Shown here: positions 1 through 6,370 of the stretch, piece by piece
Layout: every line of letters starts with the position of its first letter
Numbering within the stretch: the stretch's first letter is position 1
NCBI GenBank assembly: GCA_017860555.1
Contig: JAGDMJ010000177.1
Span: forward strand, 1 to 6,969
Length of the DNA: 6,969 bases
Origin: Bacteroidota bacterium
Lineage (GTDB): Bacteria > Bacteroidota > Ignavibacteria > UBA10030 > UBA6906
Direction: 5' to 3'
The notes under the pieces: generated by a model
Database searches by the model: none
Seen by the model: only the letters and a program-made list of their open reading frames with translations
Told to the model about the DNA's origin: nothing
Made by a program: the position numbers and the translations under genes

Positions 1-631
1 GACCGGCCGCGATATGGCAGCGGCGTTTGCTCGCGAAGGGAAAACGCCTGTCTTTGTCGCAGTCAACGGGATCCTGGCGGGAATTCTCGCGGTCGCCGAT
101 CGGATCAAGCCCTCTTCGAGCGATGCGGTCCGTGCACTTCGGTCAATGGGCATCGATGTGGTGATGATGACCGGAGACAGCGAGGATGCGGCGCGCCACA
201 TCGCGTCACAGGCGAATATCGACAGCGTGATCGCCGGAGTACGCCCCGGTCAGAAGGCGGCATTCGTGAAGGCTGCACAGGCGGAAGGCAAGATCGTGGC
301 GATGGCGGGCGATGGGATCAACGACGCGCCTGCGCTTGCGCAGGCGGACGTCGGCATCGCCATGGGCACGGGGACGGACGTTGCCATGGAAGCGGCGGAC
401 GTCACGCTCATGCGAGGAGACCTCACCTCGCTCGTGGACGCCATCAGGCTCTCCTCTCGAACCGTGAGGACCATCAGACAGAACCTGTTCTGGGCATTCA
501 TCTACAATGTCATCGGGATACCTCTTGCCGCTCTCGGCTTGTTGAATCCCATGCTGGCCGCGGCCGCGATGGCATTCAGCTCGGTGAGCGTGGTTACCAA
601 CTCGCTCAGGCTGAAAAGCGCAAAGTTCTGA
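1..631 (+). CDS. copA: Cu(I)-type P1B heavy-metal ATPase, C-terminal part (partial at left edge)
   Basis: This is the C-terminal portion of an inner-membrane pump that exports copper ions using ATP hydrolysis. The reading frame is already open at base 2, so the true start, the metal-binding domains, the CPC membrane motif and the phosphorylated DKTG loop lie outside the window. Counting from the Met at base 14, the visible hallmarks are the TGD motif (residues 53-55), the hinge GDGIND (99-104) and two closing membrane helices (about 157-175 and 179-197). The first helix carries YN (164-165) and the second carries MxxSS (M186, S189, S190). In P1B ATPases the YN plus MxxSS pair is the signature of the Cu(I)/Ag(I) subgroup, which is why copper is preferred over zinc or cadmium. 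The end SLRL plus a few residues is a normal family C-terminus, so the 3' end looks intact. Family and subgroup are secure from motifs; the exact substrate is inferred. Confidence 0.93.
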   Translation, partial: TGRDMAAAFAREGKTPVFVAVNGILAGILAVADRIKPSSSDAVRALRSMGIDVVMMTGDSEDAARHIASQANIDSVIAGVRPGQKAAFVKAAQAEGKIVAMAGDGINDAPALAQADVGIAMGTGTDVAMEAADVTLMRGDLTSLVDAIRLSSRTVRTIRQNLFWAFIYNVIGIPLAALGLLNPMLAAAAMAFSSVSVVTNSLRLKSAKF

Positions 632-676
632 AAGCTGTCCCGGCGGCACTATCGAACACCTATCACCGAACGTTTC

Positions 677-1021
677 GTGTCTTCTCCTCTTTACATCATC
701 GACGTCGCCCACCCTCCCCGTCATCCTGATCAGGTGGAGGAGGAACTACTGGATGCATGGCAGACGGTTCGCAACTCTTCCAGTCTATGTGTTTTGAAGA
801 TCATCCATGGCCGCGGGAGCACGGGAAAAGGGGGGACGACGAAGGACGTTGTACGCAACTGGGCCTTCAGGCAGAGAGGGAAATTTCACGCAGTCATTGC
901 TGGGGAGGAATACGCGCTCTTTGACGAGGAAACAGCGCGCCTGAGAAGAGATGTTGGCGCCTTCCCGGATCCGGACCTGGGTGCCAGGAACCATGGAATA
1001 ACGGTCATTTGGGTGAAGTAG
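677..1021 (+). CDS. Small Smr-domain-like protein
   Basis: This is a 114-residue soluble protein resembling the Smr domain, the small nicking-nuclease or nucleic-acid-binding fold found at the C-terminus of MutS2 and as stand-alone proteins. The support is the segment LKIIHGRGSTGKGG (residues 40-53), which matches the Smr core strand followed by HGxG (H44-G47), then a helix (54-66) and a closing strand near NHGITVIWVK (105-114). The first conserved Smr motif, usually DLHG near the N-terminus, is here IDVAHP (8-13), so the usual Asp-x-His arrangement is altered and activity is uncertain. Residues 67-100 replace the short loop seen in canonical Smr domains. The start is GTG with no clear Shine-Dalgarno; I see no better in-frame ATG. 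It sits 45 nt after the copper ATPase on the same strand, so read-through transcription is plausible. Fold assignment is moderate and function is not established. Confidence 0.62.
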   Translation: MSSPLYIIDVAHPPRHPDQVEEELLDAWQTVRNSSSLCVLKIIHGRGSTGKGGTTKDVVRNWAFRQRGKFHAVIAGEEYALFDEETARLRRDVGAFPDPDLGARNHGITVIWVK

Positions 1022-1044
1022 GGAACATCACGACCGTTTCCCGG

Positions 1045-1073
1045 TTGACAATCAATGTTTTTCTTCATACGAT
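1045..1073 (+). promoter_or_regulatory. sigma70-like promoter for the first receiver gene
   Basis: A perfect -35 hexamer TTGACA (1045-1050) is followed after 17 bp by TACGAT (1068-1073). The predicted transcript would start near 1080, about 23 nt before the ATG at 1103. That also supports choosing this ATG over an in-frame ATG at 1055, which would lie between the -35 and -10 hexamers. Seen directly in sequence; promoter activity is inferred. Confidence 0.68.
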
Positions 1074-1102
1074 ACGGCACACGATACCGGGATCGCTCTG
1101 CC

Positions 1103-1465
1103 ATGGCCCAACAGTTGCTCTACGTCGATGACGAGGAATCTCTCCGAATGCTGGTGAAGAGCCATCTCACGCTGGAGGGTTTTGACGTAGAGACCGCCTC
1201 AGGAGGCCACGAGGCAGTTGCTCTTATCCGGAAGCAGAAATTCGATCTCATCTTGCTCGATCTTCGTATGCCCGAGGGAGATGGGTTTGAAGTCCTTCGC
1301 TTCCTCAACGAGCAGGGGACCCATATTCCGGTGATCGTCCTCACGGGTGTGGATGATGTGTCTATCGCAGGCGAATGCGTTAAACTCGGTGCTGCGGACT
1401 ACCTCACAAAGCCCTACAATTTCCACGAATTGATTGATTCCGTGGAGCGTGTTCTGGCCAAATAA
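1103..1465 (+). CDS. Single-domain response regulator (CheY-like receiver), copy 1
   Basis: This 120-residue protein is a stand-alone receiver domain that accepts a phosphoryl group from a histidine kinase and has no DNA-binding or enzymatic output domain. All catalytic residues are in place: the acidic pair D9-D10 in the YVDDE strand, the phospho-acceptor D53 in LLDLRMP, the switch threonine T81 in LTG and the lysine K103 in LTKPYNF. The end at residue 120 matches a bare receiver fold. I chose the ATG at 1103 because the longer form from 1055 adds 16 residues unlike any receiver N-terminus and would begin inside the promoter. No strong Shine-Dalgarno is visible. It would act by binding a partner protein, or as a relay in a phosphorelay. 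The cognate kinase cannot be named; the PAS protein at the right edge is one possible sensor, but it lies about 5 kb away. A paralogue follows 113 nt downstream. Confidence 0.93.
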   Translation: MAQQLLYVDDEESLRMLVKSHLTLEGFDVETASGGHEAVALIRKQKFDLILLDLRMPEGDGFEVLRFLNEQGTHIPVIVLTGVDDVSIAGECVKLGAADYLTKPYNFHELIDSVERVLAK

Positions 1466-1578
1466 CGCTCTGTGCTCCCGCTCACATTGGTTTCCTCCTC
1501 TTGATGTACGTCACACCCCCTTCTTCCCGCCATTCATAATATGCTTGCGGACTTTCGCAGAAAAAGGGGAAATGACGA

Positions 1579-1980
1579 ATGCCTACCAGACTGCTCTACG
1601 TTGATGACGAACCCGATCTCCGGGATGTTGTCGAGAATCAACTCATGCTCGAAGGGTTTGATGTCACAACCGCCGCTGACGGCATGGACGCGATCGAGAT
1701 CCTCACGAAGCGCACCTTTGATGTGGTTTTACTGGATGTGCGCATGCCGCGCATGAACGGCATCGATGTGCTCCAGGCACTGCATGCCCTGAACATCCGT
1801 CCACGCACAATAATGCTCACCGGTGACAGCGACGTGTCTGTCCTCGCCCGATGCGCGCACTTCGGCGTGAACGACTATCTTACCAAGCCATACAATTTTC
1901 GAGACCTGGTGAATTCCATCGGCCGTGTGATGACGAGGGTTTTTTTGCCGCAACTGGACAACGCTGCAGTGAAGGAATGA
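1579..1980 (+). CDS. Single-domain response regulator (CheY-like receiver), copy 2
   Basis: This is a second stand-alone receiver of 133 residues, with D9-D10, phospho-acceptor D53 (LLDVRMP), T81 (LTG) and K103 (LTKPYNF) all conserved. A gap-free manual alignment to the preceding receiver gives 57 of 120 identical positions. Identity is strongest at LLYVDDE, LEGFDV and the DYLTKPYNF block, so the pair looks like an old tandem duplication. It differs by a 13-residue C-terminal tail (121-133, ending NAAVKE) that belongs to no recognised output domain. A purine run (AGGGGA, 1565-1570) lies 8 nt before the ATG and may serve as ribosome-binding site. The 113-nt gap before it has AT-rich spots such as CATAAT (1535-1540) but no matching -35, and no terminator is visible after copy 1. 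The two genes may therefore share one transcript. The partner kinase and output are unknown. Confidence 0.93.
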   Translation: MPTRLLYVDDEPDLRDVVENQLMLEGFDVTTAADGMDAIEILTKRTFDVVLLDVRMPRMNGIDVLQALHALNIRPRTIMLTGDSDVSVLARCAHFGVNDYLTKPYNFRDLVNSIGRVMTRVFLPQLDNAAVKE

Positions 1981-2007
1981 GCACAGATGGGGAGGTGGCC
2001 GCACTGC

Positions 2008-2036
2008 TTGCTCTCCCGAGATGAATCTCGTACATT
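2008..2036 (+). promoter_or_regulatory. sigma70-like promoter for the hydrolase/solute-binding unit
   Basis: TTGCTC (2008-2013), a 17-bp spacer and TACATT (2031-2036) form a plausible promoter. Transcription would begin near 2043, about 38 nt before the ATG at 2081. The -35 is imperfect (TTG then weak), which is compatible with a regulated promoter. Seen in sequence; activity inferred. Confidence 0.5.
2017..2030. promoter_or_regulatory. Perfect inverted repeat inside the promoter spacer, candidate operator
   Basis: CGAGAT (2017-2022), a two-base centre GA, and ATCTCG (2025-2030) form a perfect 6-bp-arm inverted repeat. It ends exactly at the -10 hexamer and fills most of the spacer. A dimeric repressor bound here would block RNA polymerase at the hydrolase promoter. 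No regulator gene is in the window, so the protein is unknown. A short hairpin at this place has no T-run and is not a terminator. Confidence 0.4.
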
Positions 2037-2080
2037 GAAGCACCCCATCGATTTCTCACCAACCAGCGGCCGGGAACTTC

Positions 2081-2962
2081 ATGTCCGTCAAAGTTCTTCT
2101 CGACACCGATATCGGCACCGATATCGACGACGCGGTGTGCCTTGCGTATCTTCTAGTCCACCCTGACTGTGACCTTCTCGGGATCACGACCGTGACCGGA
2201 GAACCGGAAAAGCGCGCGATGCTTGCCAGCGCGATCTGCCGGCGGGCCGGTCGCGACGTCCCCATCTATCCCGGCGCGGAGCGTCCTCTCGTGGTAGAAC
2301 AGAAGCAGCCCCGCGCTCAACAAGCAGAGGCGCTCGGATCCTGGGACCATCAGAACGCGTTTCCCCGAGGCGAAGCAATCGAATTCATGCGCGAGACGAT
2401 CCGCAGTCACCCCGGCGAGGTGACCCTGCTGTCCATTGCGCCACTCACCAACCTGGGACTGCTCTTTTCGGTGGATCCGGAGATCCCTTCGCTTCTCAAG
2501 GGACTCGTGATGATGTGCGGATTGTTCAAAGGCCCGATTCCGAAGTACGGTCCTCTTGAGTGGAATGCGATCGGCGATCCCCACGCCACAGCGATCGTCT
2601 ACCGCGCTCATGTGCTCCTGCACCGGTCCATCGGCCTCGATGTGACGACCAGTGTCAACATGAGCCCGGAGGACTTCCGGAACACCTTTCGTTCCGATCT
2701 CTTCAAGCCGATCCAGGATTTTGCAGATATCTGGTTCAGGGACTGGCCGGGAACCACGTTTCATGATCCCCTTGCCGCGGCAACGATCTTCGACAGGAAT
2801 GCCTGCGGGTTTACGAAGGGGTATGTCGAGATCGAGCTGACAGACCAGCAATCCCTCGGATTCACGCGGTGGACAGAAGACCCGGCGGGAGGGCATGAGG
2901 TTGCATTCGAGGTGAACCCTGCGGCGTTCTTCGAGCACTTCATATCCACAGTGCATCCCTGA
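2081..2962 (+). CDS. Nucleoside hydrolase family protein (IUNH fold)
   Basis: This 293-residue enzyme, close to the usual 300-320 of the family, is predicted to cleave the N-glycosidic bond of a nucleoside to give free base and ribose. The calcium-binding N-terminus is DTDIGTDIDDA (residues 8-18), two residues longer than the classic DTDPGxDDA but retaining the Asp cluster. Other family landmarks are PLTN (121-124), the ribose-contacting EWN (160-162, classic EFN) followed by GDP (165-167), and HDPL (228-231), whose His and Asp match the catalytic His and the last calcium ligand of characterised enzymes. There is no signal peptide, so it should be cytosolic. The start is the ATG nearest the family N-terminus, 38 nt after the predicted transcription start. 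The next gene, a solute-binding lipoprotein, begins 10 nt after its stop, so the two are probably co-transcribed. Substrate choice (purine, pyrimidine or a modified nucleoside) cannot be read from the sequence. Confidence 0.9.
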   Translation: MSVKVLLDTDIGTDIDDAVCLAYLLVHPDCDLLGITTVTGEPEKRAMLASAICRRAGRDVPIYPGAERPLVVEQKQPRAQQAEALGSWDHQNAFPRGEAIEFMRETIRSHPGEVTLLSIAPLTNLGLLFSVDPEIPSLLKGLVMMCGLFKGPIPKYGPLEWNAIGDPHATAIVYRAHVLLHRSIGLDVTTSVNMSPEDFRNTFRSDLFKPIQDFADIWFRDWPGTTFHDPLAAATIFDRNACGFTKGYVEIELTDQQSLGFTRWTEDPAGGHEVAFEVNPAAFFEHFISTVHP

Positions 2963-2972
2963 TGCCGGACCC

Positions 2973-4289
2973 ATGAAGACATTCTTGCGTTGCACGGCAT
3001 GTGCCGTGGCAGTTCTCCTCCTGGCCGAATGTGGGGGAAAGTCGGAACGGACTGACGGCAAGGTAGAAATCACCTTCTGGCACAGTTTTGTCGCCTCGAC
3101 CGTCCCGGCATTCAACGAACTGGTCAGGAAGTTCGAAGAAGAAAATCCGGGCATTGTCATCAAAGCCCAGTACGTCCCGACCGGCGATGCGCTCATCCAG
3201 AAGCTGGTGACCTCCGTTCAGAGCCACACTGCTCCTGACATCTCATGGATTCATTCGGACTTCATCGACAAGCTTGTCGAAGCGGGCGCCATTTACCGGA
3301 TGGACGAGTTCCTCTCGGGGCCGGACAGCTTGTCGAAGGCCGAGCTGGATGATATCTTTCGGCCTCTTCTCCAGGGCGCCACCTGGAAGGGGACGCTCTA
3401 CGCGATGCCGATGGAAGCAACGTCCCTCGCGCTCCTCTACAACCGGGACCTGTTCCGCAAGGCAGGCCTCGACCCAGACCACCCGCCGGCAGATTGGAAT
3501 GAGCTTTCGGACTTTGCCCGTAAGCTCACAATCGACCAGGACGGCAACGGACTGCCTGATCAATACGGCTTTTTCATCCCTGTCTTCCCCGCCTCGGGGG
3601 ATCTCAATATCTGGATGATCCTTCAATGGACTCCGTTCCTCTGGCAGGCAGGTGGCGTGGAGGTCGACGCAAATCAATCCCGCGTTCTGTTCAACAGCGA
3701 TGCCGGCGTTCGGGCGCTCACCCTCTGGCGTACGCTTTACCAGGACCTGAATTTCAGCACGTTTGGAATTGCGCATGACATCGGCTTTGCTTCCCAGCGG
3801 CTGGCCATGGTCCTGGATGGTCCCTGGAACCTCCCGCGCTACCGTGAGATCAGGAATTTTGACTGGGCAGTTGCTCCTCTGCCTGCCGGGCCAGCAAGGA
3901 GAGCGACCTACGTTGCAGGCGAACACATGGCAATCTTCCGCCAGAGTGCTCATCCCCGCGAGGCCTGGACCTTCGTGAAATGGATGCTGAAGCCGGAAGT
4001 TCAGGCGATGTTCTCCATACGATCCGGCTACCTGCCTGTACGAAAATCCACCCTAACCCTGCAATCATACGAAGAGTACCTCGCTACGGACGGGGCACTC
4101 AAAGCATTTGTCGATCAGATGGCAGTGGGGCAGGGCAGACAATCGATTGACTACAGGCGTGTCGAGATCAATCGCTTCCTGGCTGAAGCAATTGAAAAGG
4201 CAACACTCGGCAAGGAAGACCCGAAGAGGATGCTGGACGAAGCCGCGGCAAGGTGCGATGCCTTGCTCAAGACACGGCCTCACCCCTGA
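2973..4289 (+). CDS. ABC transporter extracellular solute-binding lipoprotein (sugar-type, family 1)
   Basis: This 438-residue protein resembles the UgpB/MalE-like binding proteins that capture sugars, glycerol phosphate or similar solutes for ABC importers. The N-terminus is a short signal peptide (K2, R6, then a hydrophobic run 11-18) ending in a cysteine at 20 followed by GGKSE, as in lipoproteins. The residue before it is Glu (LAEC) instead of Gly, Ala or Ser. The mature part opens with VEITFWHSF (31-39), the usual first strand, then the helix with FEEENPGI, a PDISWIHSDF segment (about 88-97), YAMPMEATSLALLYN (hinge region) and, near 280-290, LAMVLDGPWNL. All of these are typical of SBP family 1. 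It starts 10 nt after the hydrolase stop. A four-codon frame (ATG 2962, stop 2974-2976) bridges the two genes, with TGATG and ATGA overlaps that could couple translation. No permease or ATPase gene follows, so its partners must be encoded elsewhere. Confidence 0.9.
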   Translation: MKTFLRCTACAVAVLLLAECGGKSERTDGKVEITFWHSFVASTVPAFNELVRKFEEENPGIVIKAQYVPTGDALIQKLVTSVQSHTAPDISWIHSDFIDKLVEAGAIYRMDEFLSGPDSLSKAELDDIFRPLLQGATWKGTLYAMPMEATSLALLYNRDLFRKAGLDPDHPPADWNELSDFARKLTIDQDGNGLPDQYGFFIPVFPASGDLNIWMILQWTPFLWQAGGVEVDANQSRVLFNSDAGVRALTLWRTLYQDLNFSTFGIAHDIGFASQRLAMVLDGPWNLPRYREIRNFDWAVAPLPAGPARRATYVAGEHMAIFRQSAHPREAWTFVKWMLKPEVQAMFSIRSGYLPVRKSTLTLQSYEEYLATDGALKAFVDQMAVGQGRQSIDYRRVEINRFLAEAIEKATLGKEDPKRMLDEAAARCDALLKTRPHP

Positions 4290-4349
4290 AGCGTCATCTC
4301 ATGATCCGTCCCTTGATTCATAATCCGGCAGCGGCACAAAAACGCCCTA

Positions 4350-5528
4350 TCACTTTCTCTCACCCGCGTTCGTTTCCGGCAAAAGCTCTCTGTAGATCTG
4401 CACCAGTTTGTCGATCTGCTTCTGCTGGTCAAACTTCTCCAGCACTCTCCGCCGCCCTGCTTTTCCCATGCGGTGCCGTGTCTCGGGTTCGTCGATGAGC
4501 CGAAGCAGCCCCGCGGCAAGTTCCGAGGGGTTCCTGGGGGAAACGTATATTCCCGTTTCCCCGTTTACGACGATGTCCAACACGCCGTCGCAGTTGGTCG
4601 AGACAACGGGGAGTTCCATCGCCATCGCTTCGATGAGAACAACGCCGAACGATTCCGCGTGCGACGGAAACGCAAGAAGATCGAACGCCGCCATGATGTC
4701 CGGGATGTTTCTCCGGAACCCTGCAAACAGAACGATCTCCTCCAGTCCCATGGTGCCGGCCATGGCGCGGATCTTCAGCTCATACTGGCGTTCGCCGAAG
4801 CTCGCCTCTCCGACCACGAGGAAACGCACGTTGTCGCGTTGTTTGCGGACAATGTCCGCAGCCTGGAGCAATTCCTCGTGTCCCTTTCCCGGTGAAAAAC
4901 GCCCGACGAAACCTGTCACGAGCATGTCGTCGCCGATCCCGAATTCCCTGCGGACGGAGCGCCCGTCCGCTCGCACCGGAGAATAGAGATCCGTGTCGAC
5001 AGAGTCGTGCACTGTTATCACCCGCTCAGGAGGCACAGGTGTCGTCTCCAGCACATTCCGGTGAATGACGTTGGAGATCGCGAGGACACGGCTGACTCCC
5101 CCGTAGGTGAACCGGTGCAAAGGATCCCGCTTGCTCAGGTACGAGCCGACGCGTTTGCTGAGGATGACGGGCGGGGCCTTGAATGAAAGCCGGACTGCCG
5201 GGACAAGTGTGGAGAGGTCCCTGGAAAGCTGGCAATGTACGATGTCGATCCCTTGGCGTGCGATGAAGCGACCGAGCGACCATGCTATCTGCGGGTGAAA
5301 ATAGCCGCTCACGTCGTGTGCGAGCGTTCGTATTTCTTCGGATGCGGCCTCATGCTGGAGTCTGCTGCCGGGACAGCACGCAAGCCAGACATCATGTCCA
5401 CGACGGGCGAGTTGTCGGGACATCTCGAGAGCCTGGATCTCGAGTCCACCCCAGGACCGTGAAAAACAGGTCTGGAGGATGCGCAATCGGTGGGCCGCCC
5501 TGGAAGATGTGGAGGAATGAGAGTACAT
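4350..5528 (-). CDS. GT4-family glycosyltransferase (GT-B fold)
   Basis: This 392-residue cytoplasmic enzyme transfers a sugar from a nucleotide-sugar donor, most likely onto a surface polysaccharide, a lipid-linked glycan or another small acceptor. The N-terminal Rossmann half starts with LRILQTCFSRSWGGLEIQ (residues 15-32), whose GG loop is the acceptor-side glycine motif of GT4 enzymes. The C-terminal half begins near 203 with TGFVGRFSPGKGHEELLQA, where R210 and K215 fit the donor-phosphate contacts. The EX7E motif is E292 to E300 in ESFGVVLIE, followed by the usual AMA.ELPVVST stretch. No membrane segment or signal peptide is present. The ATG at 5528 gives 14 residues before the first strand and has no Shine-Dalgarno. 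It converges with the solute-binding gene (60-nt gap) and lies downstream of the SRPBCC gene's terminator, so it probably has its own promoter, which I could not locate convincingly. Donor and acceptor are unknown; no other polysaccharide gene is visible. Confidence 0.92.
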   Translation of the reverse strand: MYSHSSTSSRAAHRLRILQTCFSRSWGGLEIQALEMSRQLARRGHDVWLACCPGSRLQHEAASEEIRTLAHDVSGYFHPQIAWSLGRFIARQGIDIVHCQLSRDLSTLVPAVRLSFKAPPVILSKRVGSYLSKRDPLHRFTYGGVSRVLAISNVIHRNVLETTPVPPERVITVHDSVDTDLYSPVRADGRSVRREFGIGDDMLVTGFVGRFSPGKGHEELLQAADIVRKQRDNVRFLVVGEASFGERQYELKIRAMAGTMGLEEIVLFAGFRRNIPDIMAAFDLLAFPSHAESFGVVLIEAMAMELPVVSTNCDGVLDIVVNGETGIYVSPRNPSELAAGLLRLIDEPETRHRMGKAGRRRVLEKFDQQKQIDKLVQIYRELLPETNAGERK

Positions 5529-5610
5529 GGTGGAACAGTGTAAGAAAATCTGCGGGAAGAAGAAAGAGAGCTATTTCGCTCAGTCTTCGCGGTGTGGGTT
5601 TCGGAGAAGT

Positions 5611-5641
5611 AAAAAAGGCCCGGATAGTTATTCGGGCCTTT
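5611..5641 (-). terminator. Rho-independent terminator of the SRPBCC gene
   Basis: On the minus strand AAAGGCCCG and CGGGCCTTT (outer arms 5614-5622 and 5633-5641) form a perfect 9-bp stem. It extends by about three weaker pairs to a four-base loop (5626-5629) and is followed by a six-T run (complement of 5611-5616). It lies 34 nt after the SRPBCC stop. Read on the plus strand the hairpin lacks a useful T-run, so the direction is clear. Confidence 0.88.
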
Positions 5642-5674
5642 GAACGATCGGTGGATGATACGGGCGTTGAGGGA

Positions 5675-6367
5675 TTAGCCGGTTAACTCATCGTCCATAT
5701 CCTCCGGATCTATGCGTTGCGAACTTGAGCGGTCGGTCGGGCTATCGGATGATCCCCTGGAACCGGCAGGGCCGCCCGTAGAACTTCCGGGTCCCCGTCC
5801 TGTTGATGTCCCTCCAGTACCGGGAGCTCCGCCACGTGGAGCGTTCGTCCCGCGTATCGTCGACGAGCCTCCTGGTTTGCCGGATGTGCCGGTTCCACCG
5901 GGCGAGGTCTGCCGTGTACCATGGATTTCGCCCCGCCAGGCGCCTGATTCCGTCCCGCGCGATTCGATGAACTCTTTGAACCGTTCGAGGTCTCCCTGGA
6001 CGCGTCCGGAGACAACCCCGAGGGCATCACCCGCTTTCTCCATTGTCCCTTCCGGCTCATAGTCCATAAGCAGGGTCACGCGTGTACGGTTGTCTTGAAT
6101 AGGTTGGAACGAGACCTGGCCGGCATTGCGGATCCCTGACGTGCTATGCCATGCAATACGCCGGTCGGGCGTCTGCTCACTGATCTCGGCATCCCACTCC
6201 TTGTCCTTGCCGGCAACCTCGGCGCGCCAGTGCAGCCGTTTGTTGTCCAACTGCTGGACCTCCTTGATCCCCTCCATGAACCGGGGGAAATCCTCGAACT
6301 GTGTCCATTGGTTGTAGGCGGTCCGCACAGGCACATTGATGTCGATGGATTTCTCGATTTTTGCCAT
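5675..6367 (-). CDS. SRPBCC-family (polyketide cyclase/dehydrase-like) protein with Gly/Ser/Thr/Pro-rich tail
   Basis: This 230-residue protein has two parts. Residues 1-146 form a START-like SRPBCC domain: the opening strand IEKSIDINVPVRTAYNQWTQF (4-24), FPRFMEGIKEVQQLD (28-41), LHWRAEV, EWDAEI, DRRIAWHSTSG (68-78), then a TRVTLLMDYEP strand (95-105) and a long C-terminal helix with DLERFKEFIESRG (126-138). The stretch RRIAWHSTSG and the close ERFKEFIE are familiar from small bacterial cyclase/dehydrase homologues, whose role is often unknown; this fold binds hydrophobic ligands. Residues about 150-217 are a low-complexity tail of Gly, Ser, Thr and Pro with scattered Arg, and the last 13 residues are acidic (DPEDMDDELTG). 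The ATG at 6367 is fixed by GGAGGG five bases upstream and by the domain start. It is a single-gene unit with its own promoter and terminator. No signal peptide is seen. Ligand and function cannot be assigned. Confidence 0.85.
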   Translation of the reverse strand: MAKIEKSIDINVPVRTAYNQWTQFEDFPRFMEGIKEVQQLDNKRLHWRAEVAGKDKEWDAEISEQTPDRRIAWHSTSGIRNAGQVSFQPIQDNRTRVTLLMDYEPEGTMEKAGDALGVVSGRVQGDLERFKEFIESRGTESGAWRGEIHGTRQTSPGGTGTSGKPGGSSTIRGTNAPRGGAPGTGGTSTGRGPGSSTGGPAGSRGSSDSPTDRSSSQRIDPEDMDDELTG

Positions 6368-6370
6368 GCT

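Noticed and set aside
629..677. ATPase and Smr-like gene are in the same frame with no stop between 632 and 677, suggesting a read-through fusion
   Set aside because: Only 15 open codons separate them, which is about an even chance. The ATPase ends at its usual C-terminus and no read-through signal is visible.
206..724. 172-codon minus-strand frame over the ATPase end
   Set aside because: It is antisense to the TGD/GDGIND region and the ATPase membrane helices; its Arg/His-rich composition is typical of a shadow frame.
1021..1042. Short hairpin GGGAA...TTCCC after the Smr-like stop as a terminator
   Set aside because: A five-pair stem with a 12-base loop and no T-run; it also abuts the promoter -35. 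Too weak to call.
1055..1102. Extended N-terminus of the first receiver from the ATG at 1055
   Set aside because: It would add 16 residues unlike a receiver and would begin within the TTGACA/TACGAT promoter.
2153..3196. Long open frame (347 codons) on the minus strand
   Set aside because: It lies antisense to the hydrolase and the start of the binding-protein gene, both with clear family motifs. The protein has no recognisable domain and is rich in Arg, Pro and Cys, as expected for a shadow frame in GC-rich coding DNA.
3243..3953. 236-codon minus-strand frame
   Set aside because: It is antisense to the well-supported solute-binding protein, with no fold or motif and no start signal.
4290..4349. 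Possible bidirectional terminator between the convergent genes
   Set aside because: I found no stem followed by a T-run in either direction in this 60-nt gap.
5529..5610. Promoter for the glycosyltransferase (minus-strand TACACT near 5543)
   Set aside because: The bases 16-18 bp upstream do not resemble a -35, and the predicted start would fall almost at the ATG. Left uncalled, although a promoter is expected here because of the terminator upstream.
5712..6062. 116-codon plus-strand frame over the SRPBCC tail
   Set aside because: It is a Pro-rich mirror of the Gly-rich tail, explained by codon composition; no start signal or independent support.
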